From Methylotuvimicrobium alcaliphilum 20Z (GTDB taxonomy: Bacteria > Pseudomonadota > Gammaproteobacteria > Methylococcales > Methylomonadaceae), in contig NC_016108.1 in NCBI RefSeq assembly GCF_000968535.2, positions 1-64,000 on the forward strand: a stretch of 64,000 bases of DNA, read 5' to 3'. The notes under the pieces were generated by a model. That model had not been told where the DNA came from. It saw nothing but the letters and a program-made list of their open reading frames with translations, and ran no database searches. A program made the position numbers and the translations under genes. Positions 19,275-26,820 of this stretch are shown piece by piece; position 1 is the stretch's first letter, and each line of letters opens with the position of its first letter.

Positions 19275-20270
19275 ACTTACGCGATCACCCATGACACCGA
19301 CATCGGCTACGATCTGCAAACCAGCCTCATTATTAGCGACCAAACGGGACAGCCCTTGGCGCCGGTAGCGCAGCGACTGGTTAGCAGCGAAGGGAGTTTC
19401 GCGACCTATCAGGAAGCCAACCCTCAACCCATCGTTCAAAATCATTTGGATGAAGTCAGCGACTGCATTCAGTTTTTGGACGGACAAGGTTTTGCCAAGC
19501 CATTAGTGCACCTGATTGATCGAGAAGGCGATTCCATCGGCCATATCCGCCGCTGGGAAGCGACGGGTAGCCACTGGCTGGTCCGCGTCAAGGATAATCC
19601 CAAAGTGGACTACCAGGCTAAGCCCATGGCTTGTAAAACCGTGGCGCAAGAGCTGGCGTTCAGCAAGACTCGGGAAGTCCGTTATCAGGGTCAAACTTAT
19701 TGGCAGTGGGTAGCAGAAACAGACGTGGTGCTAACCCGTCCCGCCAAACCGAGTCAGAAGAAAAGCAAAAAGCCGGCTGTGCCTGGCATTCCTGTAGCGG
19801 CAAGACTGGTGGTCAGTCGCGTCTTGTCCGACGAAGGTGATGTGTTGGCGGAATGGCTGCTATTGACCAATGTAAAAGATGTCGATGCTTCGACTATTGC
19901 GCTATGGTACTACTGGCGCTGGCAAATCGAGTGTTTCTTCAAACTGGTCAAGTCGGCAGGTCACCACCTCGAATCGTGGCAACAGGAATCAGCCATGGCC
20001 ATTGCCAAACGCCTCTTGGTGGCTAGCATGGCCTGTGTTACGGTTTGGGCCATAGCCGCCGACAAAAGCAAGGAAGCGGCTGAATTAAGACTATTTCTGA
20101 TCAAGCTCAGCGGCAGGCAAATGCGCCACAACAAGGAGTTTACGAATCCAGCACTATTGTCGGGGCTGTGGGTCTTCCTCTCCATGCTTGAAATCATGGA
20201 GGCCTACTCTCAAGAAGAACTGGATAGTTTGAAGGCAACCGCTCAGCAATTTTTAGGAAAAGATGTGTAG
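19275..20270 (+). pseudogene. IS4-family transposase, C-terminal part
   Basis: Continues the protein broken at 13358. It holds the DDE residues, with HLIDREGDSI (second Asp) and the Y-2-R-3-E-6-K signature in YYWRWQIECFFKLVKSAG. The open frame begins within the transposon at 19251, so any translation from there would lack the N-terminal DNA-binding part and should be inactive. Confidence 0.88.
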
Positions 20271-20278
20271 ATACTTAT

Positions 20279-20288
20279 GGCTATAGGC
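20279..20288. repeat. 10-bp target duplication of the IS4-family element, right copy
   Basis: GGCTATAGGC matches 12990-12999. Deleting 13000-20288 restores the original target. Here the sequence reads into GAAAAACAGCCC and a short open frame (KLKLEIGQLTALEPSS) that may be the tail of a lost gene. Confidence 0.92.
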
Positions 20289-20422
20289 GAAAAACAGCCC
20301 TTCAGAAATTAAAACTTGAGATTGGTCAACTGACTGCTTTGGAGCCTTCCAGTTTGCAGAATCTGGATTTTACTGACTGGCCGGTTTGGAGAAACGCGTC
20401 CGGCCGCTTAGGGTCGTAACCT

Positions 20423-20690
20423 GCCAATTTACCTCAACTTCCGCTTAACATCCGCCAATTCCTTCTTCCGCTGCAAAGCCTGATCGAACGTCTCCCCCGG
20501 CTTGGCGTCCTTGGCCACCGAATTACCGTTCAAACGCGCGATCACAGCCACCCTCGTCTCTCCCGGCCTCGCTTCGCGTTCGATATCGGCGTCGGTCAAC
20601 TGTTGCCTCGGCTTGGGTTGGTTCTTCAGCCCGAACTTAAACTGAAAATGTGTCACGGTCCGGCCTGATTTGCGTTGTCCGTATTCAACC
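20423..20690. repeat. Shared 3' region of the two repB genes, copy A
   Basis: The last roughly 260 bases of this repB, from the stop side TTTACCTCAACTTCCGC, are nearly identical to 21752-22019 of the neighbour, while the rest of the genes differ. The boundary is sharp, which suggests gene conversion or a recombination joining two rep genes at a shared tail. The exact limit is approximate. Confidence 0.7.
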
Positions 20691-21310
20691 CAAAGATTCG
20701 AATGTTCGTTGATCTCGGCGATGGCCGGATCGACAACCCTCTTTTTCAAGTCGGTCAACCGGCTGTATTTATCCTCGACCTGAAATTGCGTTTTAAGCCA
20801 CTCGACCTCGATTTCTTGTTCGCCGGCAGAACTCCATTGCACCAATAATTCATATAGACGAATAGAATAGACGCTTTCGAAGCGTGCGACATGCTTGAGC
20901 TTGGTGAATTCTTTCGAGAGCTGGGATAGGTAAGGAATGATGCCGACCGAGAAGCTGAGCACCAGCTTCCCCTCTCCCGGAACGTAATCGATGCTGCTGA
21001 TCCAGCGAGTTTTCCGCTGCGTGATTTGTGGGTTACCCGGATCCGGGTGATCGATAATCACGCTGCGCTCGTAGAGTTTTTCGGCTGCTTTCTTGAGATC
21101 CCGGTAAGCGTTCGAAAGACTGTCCAGACCAACCAGGTCCGCTACGCCCGAAGCGGTAACCTCGAACCGAAAGTTTTCGGACAGTTCCGCCGTCGAATCG
21201 ACCTGCGTTATGCACGCCAACAAAACCCGCTGCTCGGCCAGCGTGAGCATGTAACTGGCTTCGACAACCTTGTTCGATTTTACGACGGTTAGGTAAGTGG
21301 GCTGATCCAA
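20429..21310 (-). CDS. repB: RepB-family (Rep_3) replication initiator, copy 1
   Basis: The 293-residue protein has the RepB/Rep_3 layout: an N-terminal winged helix (VVKSNKVVEASYMLTLAEQR, ITQVDS, VADLVGLD), a central SYVPGEGK/LSFSVGIIPYLSQL and SIRLYELLVQWSS, then the second winged helix. The C-terminal 85 residues match copy 2 at 21758 almost exactly, while the N-terminal part differs considerably. Two 22-bp-spaced iteron-like repeats lie just upstream. It initiates replication at its own origin, so this may be a second replicon of a fused plasmid. Confidence 0.92.
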   Translation of the reverse strand: MDQPTYLTVVKSNKVVEASYMLTLAEQRVLLACITQVDSTAELSENFRFEVTASGVADLVGLDSLSNAYRDLKKAAEKLYERSVIIDHPDPGNPQITQRKTRWISSIDYVPGEGKLVLSFSVGIIPYLSQLSKEFTKLKHVARFESVYSIRLYELLVQWSSAGEQEIEVEWLKTQFQVEDKYSRLTDLKKRVVDPAIAEINEHSNLWVEYGQRKSGRTVTHFQFKFGLKNQPKPRQQLTDADIEREARPGETRVAVIARLNGNSVAKDAKPGETFDQALQRKKELADVKRKLR

Positions 21311-21399
21311 AATGATATGACGACATAAAGATTTAGATGCCTGACTATACGCCCGAATGATGTCAAATACAACGACAAATAAAGCATCATGTCGTTATG

Positions 21400-21436
21400 A
21401 ACGATCAATCTGTCCACTTTTAACGATCAATCTGTC
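21400..21436. repeat. Iteron pair for RepB copy 1
   Basis: AACGATCAATCTGTC occurs at 21400-21414 and 21422-21436, a 22-bp period or two helical turns, about 90 bases upstream of the repB copy 1 start. Further GACGACA-type words flank it. Two copies are few for an iteron origin, so this may be the repressor site of the gene rather than the full origin. Confidence 0.6.
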
Positions 21437-21757
21437 GTCATATCAAAAAAATCTCATCTTCCGGGCAAATAATAAGGTTCAAAATACAGTCCCAGCTTAA
21501 CTTACACAATATTCCGGACAAAAACGCTTCAATTTTCAAAAGTCGATTAGATTTTTGACCCAACACCAAGACAAAACATTGGCAGCAAGGAAGCCAGTTT
21601 GCAGTCAGTGATCAAAGATTTTTCTACGGCAGGAATTAGCCGACTGGGTGAGGTCGCCAGTGACTGCCTTGTAGACATTTAGTCCGCAAAACTGAATTTG
21701 GCTGACCGGCCGCTTTGGAGAAGTCCGACCGGCAAAAATGGGACGGAACCTGACAAT

Positions 21758-22615
21758 TTACCTCAACTTCCGCTTAACATCCGCCAATTCCTTCTTCCGC
21801 TGCAAAGCCTGATCGAACGTCTCCCCCGGCTTGGCGTCCTTGGCCACCGAATTACCGGTCAAACGCGCGATCACAGCCGCCCTCGTCTCTCCCGGCCTCG
21901 CCTCGCGTTCAATATCGGCGTCGGTCAATTGTTGCCTCGGCTTTGGCTGGTTCTTCAAGCCGAATTTAAACTGAAAATGCGTCACGGTCCGGCCGGATTT
22001 GCGCTGGCCGTATTCGACCCAGATATTAGAATGTTCGTTGATGTCGGCAAGCGAAGGCTCGACGATGTATTTCTTGAAATCCTTGATCGCCTTGTATTTG
22101 TCCTCGACCTGGAAAATCTTTCTTAACCAATCGACTTTAACTTCCCTTTCGCCGGCCGATGCCCATTGCACTAAGATTTCGTAAAGGCGTATCGAGTAGC
22201 TGCTTTTGAATTGGGTAACGTATTTGAGCTTGTAAGCGGTGAATTTATCGGATAGCTGGGAAAGGTACGGAATGATCTCGGGCGAGAAGTACAGCGTTAT
22301 TTTGCCTTCGTTCTTGACGTATTCCTTGCGGTAAATCCAGCGCATTTCGCCGTCTTCGCCATCAATCTTAATCGTGCGGTTATATAGCCTTTCAACGGCC
22401 ATCTTCATATCGCGGTAGGCATTGCTAGAATCCAGCCCCATGAGGTCGACGATTTCGCTGGCCATCACATGAAATTTATTGTCGGGTTGCAAAGTGCTTT
22501 TCGAATCGATTTGGCTAATACAAGCGAGCAAAACCCTCTGTTCCGATAAGGACAGCGTATAAGAAGCCTCTATAATTTTGTTATCTTTGACGACAACGAG
22601 ATAGTCTTTGCTCAA
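21758..22615 (-). CDS. repB: RepB-family (Rep_3) replication initiator, copy 2
   Basis: The 285-residue protein has the same architecture as copy 1: N-terminal winged helix (VVKDNKIIEASYTLSLSEQR, VDLMGLDSSNAYRDM), middle part ITLYFSPEIIPYLSQL and SIRLYEILVQWASAGE, and the shared C-terminal domain. Directly upstream (22659-23064) lie eight 18-bp iterons with consensus GTCAATTACTCCCTTAAT, the likely origin it binds. Gene and iterons lie in a region of low GC, as expected for an origin. Confidence 0.93.
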   Translation of the reverse strand: MSKDYLVVVKDNKIIEASYTLSLSEQRVLLACISQIDSKSTLQPDNKFHVMASEIVDLMGLDSSNAYRDMKMAVERLYNRTIKIDGEDGEMRWIYRKEYVKNEGKITLYFSPEIIPYLSQLSDKFTAYKLKYVTQFKSSYSIRLYEILVQWASAGEREVKVDWLRKIFQVEDKYKAIKDFKKYIVEPSLADINEHSNIWVEYGQRKSGRTVTHFQFKFGLKNQPKPRQQLTDADIEREARPGETRAAVIARLTGNSVAKDAKPGETFDQALQRKKELADVKRKLR

Positions 22616-22658
22616 GCGGCGATATGGGGAAAATTAAAATTTTTTTTCCCTTTATACC

Positions 22659-23064
22659 GTCAATTTCTCCCTTTATCAATCAAAAAAATTCTTTGCCAGG
22701 CACGAAGAGTTTTATCTACGACAAAAACAAATACTTGATTTCCAAATAAAAGGAAACTAAAAAAATATTTTCCTTCAATACAGTCAATTTCTCCCTTTAT
22801 TGAATTTCAACCGGTGGGTTTACGACAGTCAATTACTCCCTTAATGCTCGTAAGACGCTAATTGCATAGACCTCTAACCCCCAAAGAAAAAACTCAAAGA
22901 CAATCAATTTGTCGACATATCATTCAGGGAAAAAGGCGAAAGATTTTCCTTTAATACAGTCATTTACTCCCTTAATGACAGTCAATTACTCCCTTTATAG
23001 AGGTCAATTACTCCCTTAATGACAGTCAATTACTCCCTTTAATACGGTCATTTACTCCCTTAAT
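22659..23064. repeat. Iteron array, replication origin of RepB copy 2
   Basis: Eight copies of an 18-bp unit, consensus GTCAATTACTCCCTTAAT with variants CTTTAT and TTTCT, start near 22659, 22783, 22828, 22959, 22981, 23003, 23025 and 23047. The last five have 22-bp spacing, in phase on the helix. AT-rich DNA follows (23100-23145). A further copy lies far away at 24377. This is the pattern of an iteron-controlled origin. Confidence 0.9.
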
Positions 23065-23347
23065 ACGCTTGCAACCTTATGATTTACAATCGTTTAAATG
23101 CTCTTAAAAAAGAAAAAATATTAAAAAAGAAAAAAAGAAAAAACAGGGGTAGTAACGATCAAAGGCGCCCCCACGATTTCTCGATTTCTTTAATGCTTCT
23201 CTTCTCATTAAGTATCGTGTTGATGGGCGCATTTGGCGAAACATGAATAAATGACTCTACCATTAGGCTCATCAGAGAATAATAAATCGAATGCAGTTTC
23301 ATCGAACCAATAAATTTGAAGAAATGGTATGACTATGAAAAGTCGTC
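23065..23347. other. AT-rich gene-free interval of the origin
   Basis: About 280 bases without a gene. Near 23100-23145 there is an A-rich stretch (runs of A with G) that could be the melting region of the origin. From 23229 a 31-bp word recurs at 24475. Confidence 0.5.
23229..23259 (+). repeat. 31-bp direct repeat flanking the toxin-antitoxin module, left
   Basis: GCATTTGGCGAAACATGAAT... recurs at 24475-24505 with four differences. The two copies bracket the toxin-antitoxin pair and an extra iteron copy, so the module may have been inserted by recombination or duplication of the origin edge. Confidence 0.6.
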
Positions 23348-23364
23348 ATATTGACGTACAATAT
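23348..23364. promoter_or_regulatory. Inverted repeat, likely operator of the toxin-antitoxin pair
   Basis: ATATTG-5-CAATAT, a perfect 6-bp inverted repeat 37 bases before the antitoxin ATG. RHH antitoxins bind such sites as dimers to repress their own operon. Confidence 0.6.
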
Positions 23365-23400
23365 CAACCAATATGAAGAACACGACCAATGAGGTTACCC

Positions 23401-23703
23401 ATGTCCAGCAAGAACTTGCAGTTAACACAAAACCCAGTACGCAAAGAAAGACTTGGTTTTCGTTTGGATGAACAAACCAAGGACTTAATCGAACGCGCAG
23501 CCCATCTGGAATCACGAAAACTGACTGACTTTTGTATAGCGGCACTTACCGATGCTGCACGACGAACCATTGCGGAGCATGAAACACTGATACTTTCCGA
23601 GCTTGACCGAAAGGTATTTTTCGATACGCTCATGAGCCCACCGCAAGCAAGTGAACGACTTGTTCGCGCACTGGCCGAGCACAAACGGCGGATCATTTCA
23701 TAA
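23401..23703 (+). CDS. DUF1778 ribbon-helix-helix antitoxin (TacA-like)
   Basis: The 100-residue protein has the DUF1778 pattern: RLGFRLDEQTKDLIERAAHLESRKLTDFCIAALTDAARRT, an N-terminal RHH strand-helix-helix followed by a flexible tail that covers the toxin. The ATG at 23401 has GAGG 9 bases upstream, so it is preferred over the ATG at 23389. It ends exactly one base before the toxin start, so the two are translationally coupled. It neutralises the toxin and represses the operon. Confidence 0.9.
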   Translation: MSSKNLQLTQNPVRKERLGFRLDEQTKDLIERAAHLESRKLTDFCIAALTDAARRTIAEHETLILSELDRKVFFDTLMSPPQASERLVRALAEHKRRIIS

Positions 23704-24228
23704 ATGACTGAGGCGATATCGCCAGACTTAAAAATCGAACCATTCGGCTCCCATCACAACCGTGCTGGCTTTGCCTGCGGCGTCGAAAGCCTGGATCGCT
23801 ATTTCAAAACACAAGCCAATCAAGATGTGAAGCGCAAAATCAACGGCGTATTCGTTCTCGTCGATCCGCGCGAACCGACTGAAGTCCTTGGCTACTACAC
23901 CTTGTGTGCGACCGCGCTCGCACAAGGGGACGTACCAGAAGCGGCCCGCAAACACGTCCCGCGCTATCCTTTGGTCAGTGCAACCCTTATAGGTCGTCTG
24001 GCCGTGGCAAGTCGTCAACAAAGACAGGGGTTGGGCGCACTGTTGCTAGCGGATGCGGTGAAGCGGGCTTATGCGAGCGCAAGTTCTATTGGATCTTCCA
24101 TGCTCATCGTAGATGCCATCAGCGAACAGGCGGCTGCCTTTTACGAGGCTAACGGCTTTATTTGCTTACCAGACTCTCTTCGACTGATATTGCCAATGCA
24201 AGCCATTGCGAAACTGGTGGAGTCGTAA
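23704..24228 (+). CDS. GNAT acetyltransferase toxin (TacT-like)
   Basis: The 174-residue protein has the GNAT acetyl-CoA loop (SRQQRQGLGALLLADAV) and family features such as GVESLDRYFKTQ near the N-terminus and a C-terminal FYEANGF. TacT-type toxins acetylate charged tRNA and stop translation until the antitoxin is present. On a plasmid this works as a maintenance (post-segregational killing) system. The start follows the antitoxin stop directly. Confidence 0.92.
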   Translation: MTEAISPDLKIEPFGSHHNRAGFACGVESLDRYFKTQANQDVKRKINGVFVLVDPREPTEVLGYYTLCATALAQGDVPEAARKHVPRYPLVSATLIGRLAVASRQQRQGLGALLLADAVKRAYASASSIGSSMLIVDAISEQAAAFYEANGFICLPDSLRLILPMQAIAKLVES

Positions 24229-24570
24229 TCGCCAATACCGCCCATTTCTGAGTCCGAGCCATCCTAGGGCGCCGCTGGCATGACCACCGGTCCCATTCTC
24301 AGTTAATGTGGTCCTGAAAAACAGATGTAATCAGTTTCTGTGCTTCATGTTACCGGGCCGCGACACCTAAAATACAGTCAATGACTCCCTTAATAGCCCA
24401 CATCTTCCGAGCATACGCGGCGGCTTCATCAAGCATTCCAAACGTCTTATACTCGGTACCAGTCTTTACTCGGAGCATTTGGCGAATCATGAAGGTATGA
24501 CTCTATAAAATACGTGTCACATGAGTTTATCCGCTACTGATTATTTTTCGCACAACGCATTACGATCACC
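24229..24570. other. Gene-free interval with a stray iteron
   Basis: Around 340 bases without a convincing gene. A single iteron-like 18-mer lies at 24377-24394 (GTCAATGACTCCCTTAAT), separated from the main array by the toxin-antitoxin pair, and the second copy of the 31-bp repeat is at 24475-24505. Confidence 0.6.
24475..24505 (+). repeat. 31-bp direct repeat flanking the toxin-antitoxin module, right
   Basis: GCATTTGGCGAATCATGAAG..., partner of 23229-23259. Confidence 0.6.
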
Positions 24571-25596
24571 CTATTTAGGAGAATTTATATTTATATCCTT
24601 CGATAGGGTAGCCATTACTTCCTCCAACGCCTGAATGCGTCCACGAAGAGAAGCGGTTTCCTCGCGAACTTTAGCCGCATCCTTAACTGCCTCATCTCGC
24701 TCAGCGCGAACCTTGGTGTAGCGCTCGGCCTGACGAGAAGCTTCTTGAGCACTTGCTTTGCGCTGCTCCTGCTGAACCTTCTGCTCAGCGACCATCTGAG
24801 CCTTAAATACAGCAAGCTGCTCAGCGACTTGGTTCTTCTCGCTCTGAGCGGCTTCCAGGGCGCTATTCAACTTACTCGCCTCTGCCTCACTCTTCTCGGC
24901 CGCCATCACAGCACGCTGCTCGCTTGCCGCTAGTCGCTCGCGCAACTGAGCCAGCTCTACAGCATGCGCATCGTTCTCACGCTTCAACTGCACACCTGTC
25001 GATTGAGCGGATTCCAAGGCATTATTCAGTTTACTTATCGCTGCCGCATTTTGCTCGGCAGCCGCCCTAGCGCTTTGCTCGGCAGCCGCCAGTCGCTCGC
25101 GAACCTTGGCAAGCTCTACGGCTTGTACCTGATTTTCTCTAGACATATCCGCAATGCGTTCCTGAGCAGATTCTAGCTCAGCCCGTAGCTCATCAAGCTG
25201 TTCTTCCAGATCATCAACCGTCTGAGAGGCGTCAGCAAGTTCGCGCTCGGCCTGTTCGCGCTGCTCGCCAGCGGTCCTAATGACTTCTGCAACGCGGCGC
25301 TCGGCGGCCTTAACGGCCTTATCGTTTAACTCTACTGCCAAACTTGCCAATCGATCAGTAAGCGATTTAGTGACGGCCGCCACTTCGTCGGCAACTTCAA
25401 TAGGCAGTTCTGCCACCGGCTCAGTTTTAACAACGGACTGACTGCTAACGTACTCATCCCAGACCTGTTTCAATCTGCTTGGATTGCCGCCACCAACCTT
25501 GGTGCGGAGGGCAAATCCGGTGATATTGCGCCCGGATTCTTGCAGTTCTTGGCCGGCTTTGATGATTTCTTCTTGGGCAAATTCTACGGGTCTCAT
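24571..25596 (-). CDS. kfrA: KfrA-like coiled-coil plasmid protein
   Basis: The 341-residue protein begins with a small DNA-binding domain (FAQEEIIKAGQELQESG, FALRTKVGGGNPSRLKQVWDEY), as in the KfrA N-terminal family. A very long, uninterrupted alanine- and glutamate-rich coiled coil with heptad repeats follows (residues 70-330). In IncP plasmids KfrA binds its own promoter and forms filaments that support partition. It lies directly after korB on the same strand, in the IncP order korA-incC-korB-...-kfrA, with AT-rich direct repeats just upstream that probably bind it. Confidence 0.85.
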   Translation of the reverse strand: MRPVEFAQEEIIKAGQELQESGRNITGFALRTKVGGGNPSRLKQVWDEYVSSQSVVKTEPVAELPIEVADEVAAVTKSLTDRLASLAVELNDKAVKAAERRVAEVIRTAGEQREQAERELADASQTVDDLEEQLDELRAELESAQERIADMSRENQVQAVELAKVRERLAAAEQSARAAAEQNAAAISKLNNALESAQSTGVQLKRENDAHAVELAQLRERLAASEQRAVMAAEKSEAEASKLNSALEAAQSEKNQVAEQLAVFKAQMVAEQKVQQEQRKASAQEASRQAERYTKVRAERDEAVKDAAKVREETASLRGRIQALEEVMATLSKDININSPK

Positions 25597-25619
25597 GGCG
25601 GCATTCTCAACAGTTATTT

Positions 25620-25712
25620 GACGCTTTTATTATAGCAATAAATAGAATAATAAACAAATAAATTAACAAACAAACTAATAAACTAACTTACAAACAAACA
25701 AACTATCCTAGC
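25620..25712. promoter_or_regulatory. AT-rich direct repeats upstream of kfrA
   Basis: Between the kfrA start and the korB terminator lie many near-repeated AAACTAA / AACAAAC words (AATAAACAAATAAATTAACAA and similar). KfrA proteins autoregulate at long direct-repeat operators, so this is a likely binding region. No clean consensus can be fixed by eye. Confidence 0.55.
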
Positions 25713-25720
25713 AAATAGGC

Positions 25721-25747
25721 AAAAAAAACCCCGCACAGGGCGGGGTT
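25721..25747 (-). terminator. Rho-independent terminator after korB
   Basis: Stem AACCCCGC/GCGGGGTT (25727-25734 with 25740-25747), 5-base loop, followed on the minus strand by a run of eight T. It ends transcription of the korA-incC-korB operon 24 bases after the korB stop. Confidence 0.9.
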
Positions 25748-25770
25748 GGTGGGTTTAAGGGGAGAGTGAG

Positions 25771-26820
25771 CTATCCTTCTAGCACTGCAATAAGCTGCAC
25801 ACTACCAAGGTCAGTTTCGAACTCATTCCCATCATCATCATATTTCACCCATGCGTAACCGTCTTGAGTTGGTCGTCGCGATAGAACCAATCGGGCGATG
25901 CGGCCGTCATGCAGTACCCGTACAATCGCTTTCTTGAGCTTGTCCGAATCGTTCTCCCTCTCTTCCCTCTTATGTTTGGGCTCTTCTGTGTCGTGCTCCT
26001 CGTCTCTATCGACTGTCTCGGAATAAGTCTTGACGGTTTCGGCATCGGTCTTGTCTGTTAGCGTATCCACTGTATCTGGATAATACTCTTCGTCACTGTC
26101 TTGATCCTCTAGTTGTTGACGTTTTTTGTCATCGAGGTATTCACGCAACAACTTAACCGATCCCCGCGTCAAGTCCAGGCTGTCGTCGTCCAGCCATGTT
26201 TCCACTTCAGAGGGATTCTTTTTGTAAACAGTCACCAGCTCATTGATGACGGTTACATCCCTGACGCGACCGGTGTTGAATATCAGCGCAATCGGCTCCG
26301 GCAAATCCAGCAAGGTGACATGCTGCGTCACAAATGCCGCCGATTTACCGATTTCTTTGGCAATTTCGCCCTTCTTCTTACCCATCGCCAGCTCGCGACC
26401 GATAAAATCAGCGATCTCGCGCGGAGTCAGCTCATTTCGTTGCAGGTTCTCAATAACCTGGTCCGCGTGATTGTAATCGTTGTCAATGAAAACCGGGATG
26501 GTCTTCTTTCCTGCCCACTTGGATCCACGGTAACGACGCGCACCGTGATTGATAATGTAGCGGCCCTCTATCTCGGGATGCTCCCTTACCGATATGGGAG
26601 ACTTCACGCCACGGTCTTTGATCGTCTGCCCTATTTCTGCAATACTCTCGGATGAGAAACCGGGGTTATCGGCTGTTCGAGGCTGATCCGGATCTTCATC
26701 AATCAGTTCTAGCGACAGTTCCAGTGGGCCGAAGCTCTTAGTTATTTCCGGCTGATCTAAAAGTTCTGAAAGATCGCCTATGCTCTCTAGGCCCAAGCTC
26801 GATTTCTTCTTGGCGTTCAT
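25771..26820 (-). CDS. korB: KorB, ParB-family repressor and partition protein
   Basis: The 349-residue protein has the ParB N-terminal domain (IDEDPDQPR, ISVREHPEIEGRYIINHGARRYRG with the GxRR CTPase signature), then NLQRNELTPREIADFI, and the KorB HTH region (KGEIAKEIGKSAAFVTQHVTLLDLP). An acidic linker and a C-terminal dimerisation domain (YAWVKYDDDGNEFETDLGSV) follow. In IncP plasmids KorB is both the centromere-binding ParB and a global repressor that binds TTTAGCSGCTAAA. Four such sites are visible in this window. Its start overlaps the incC stop by four bases. Confidence 0.95.
   Translation of the reverse strand: MNAKKKSSLGLESIGDLSELLDQPEITKSFGPLELSLELIDEDPDQPRTADNPGFSSESIAEIGQTIKDRGVKSPISVREHPEIEGRYIINHGARRYRGSKWAGKKTIPVFIDNDYNHADQVIENLQRNELTPREIADFIGRELAMGKKKGEIAKEIGKSAAFVTQHVTLLDLPEPIALIFNTGRVRDVTVINELVTVYKKNPSEVETWLDDDSLDLTRGSVKLLREYLDDKKRQQLEDQDSDEEYYPDTVDTLTDKTDAETVKTYSETVDRDEEHDTEEPKHKREERENDSDKLKKAIVRVLHDGRIARLVLSRRPTQDGYAWVKYDDDGNEFETDLGSVQLIAVLEG

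Larger units (their letters stand above)
13000..20278. mobile_element. IS4-family element, interrupted by a Tn3-family transposon
   Basis: Outer level of the nest. Terminal repeats are ATAAGTATCTACACA... at 13000 and its complement ending at 20278, with a perfect 10-bp duplication GGCTATAGGC on both sides. Length without the inserted Tn3 element is about 1.36 kb, normal for the family. Its transposase gene is in two parts (13069-13358 and 19275-20270). Restoring the reading frame by removing 13359-19274 and one copy of ACTTA joins the protein as ...HANKPDTYAITHD. Confidence 0.93.
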
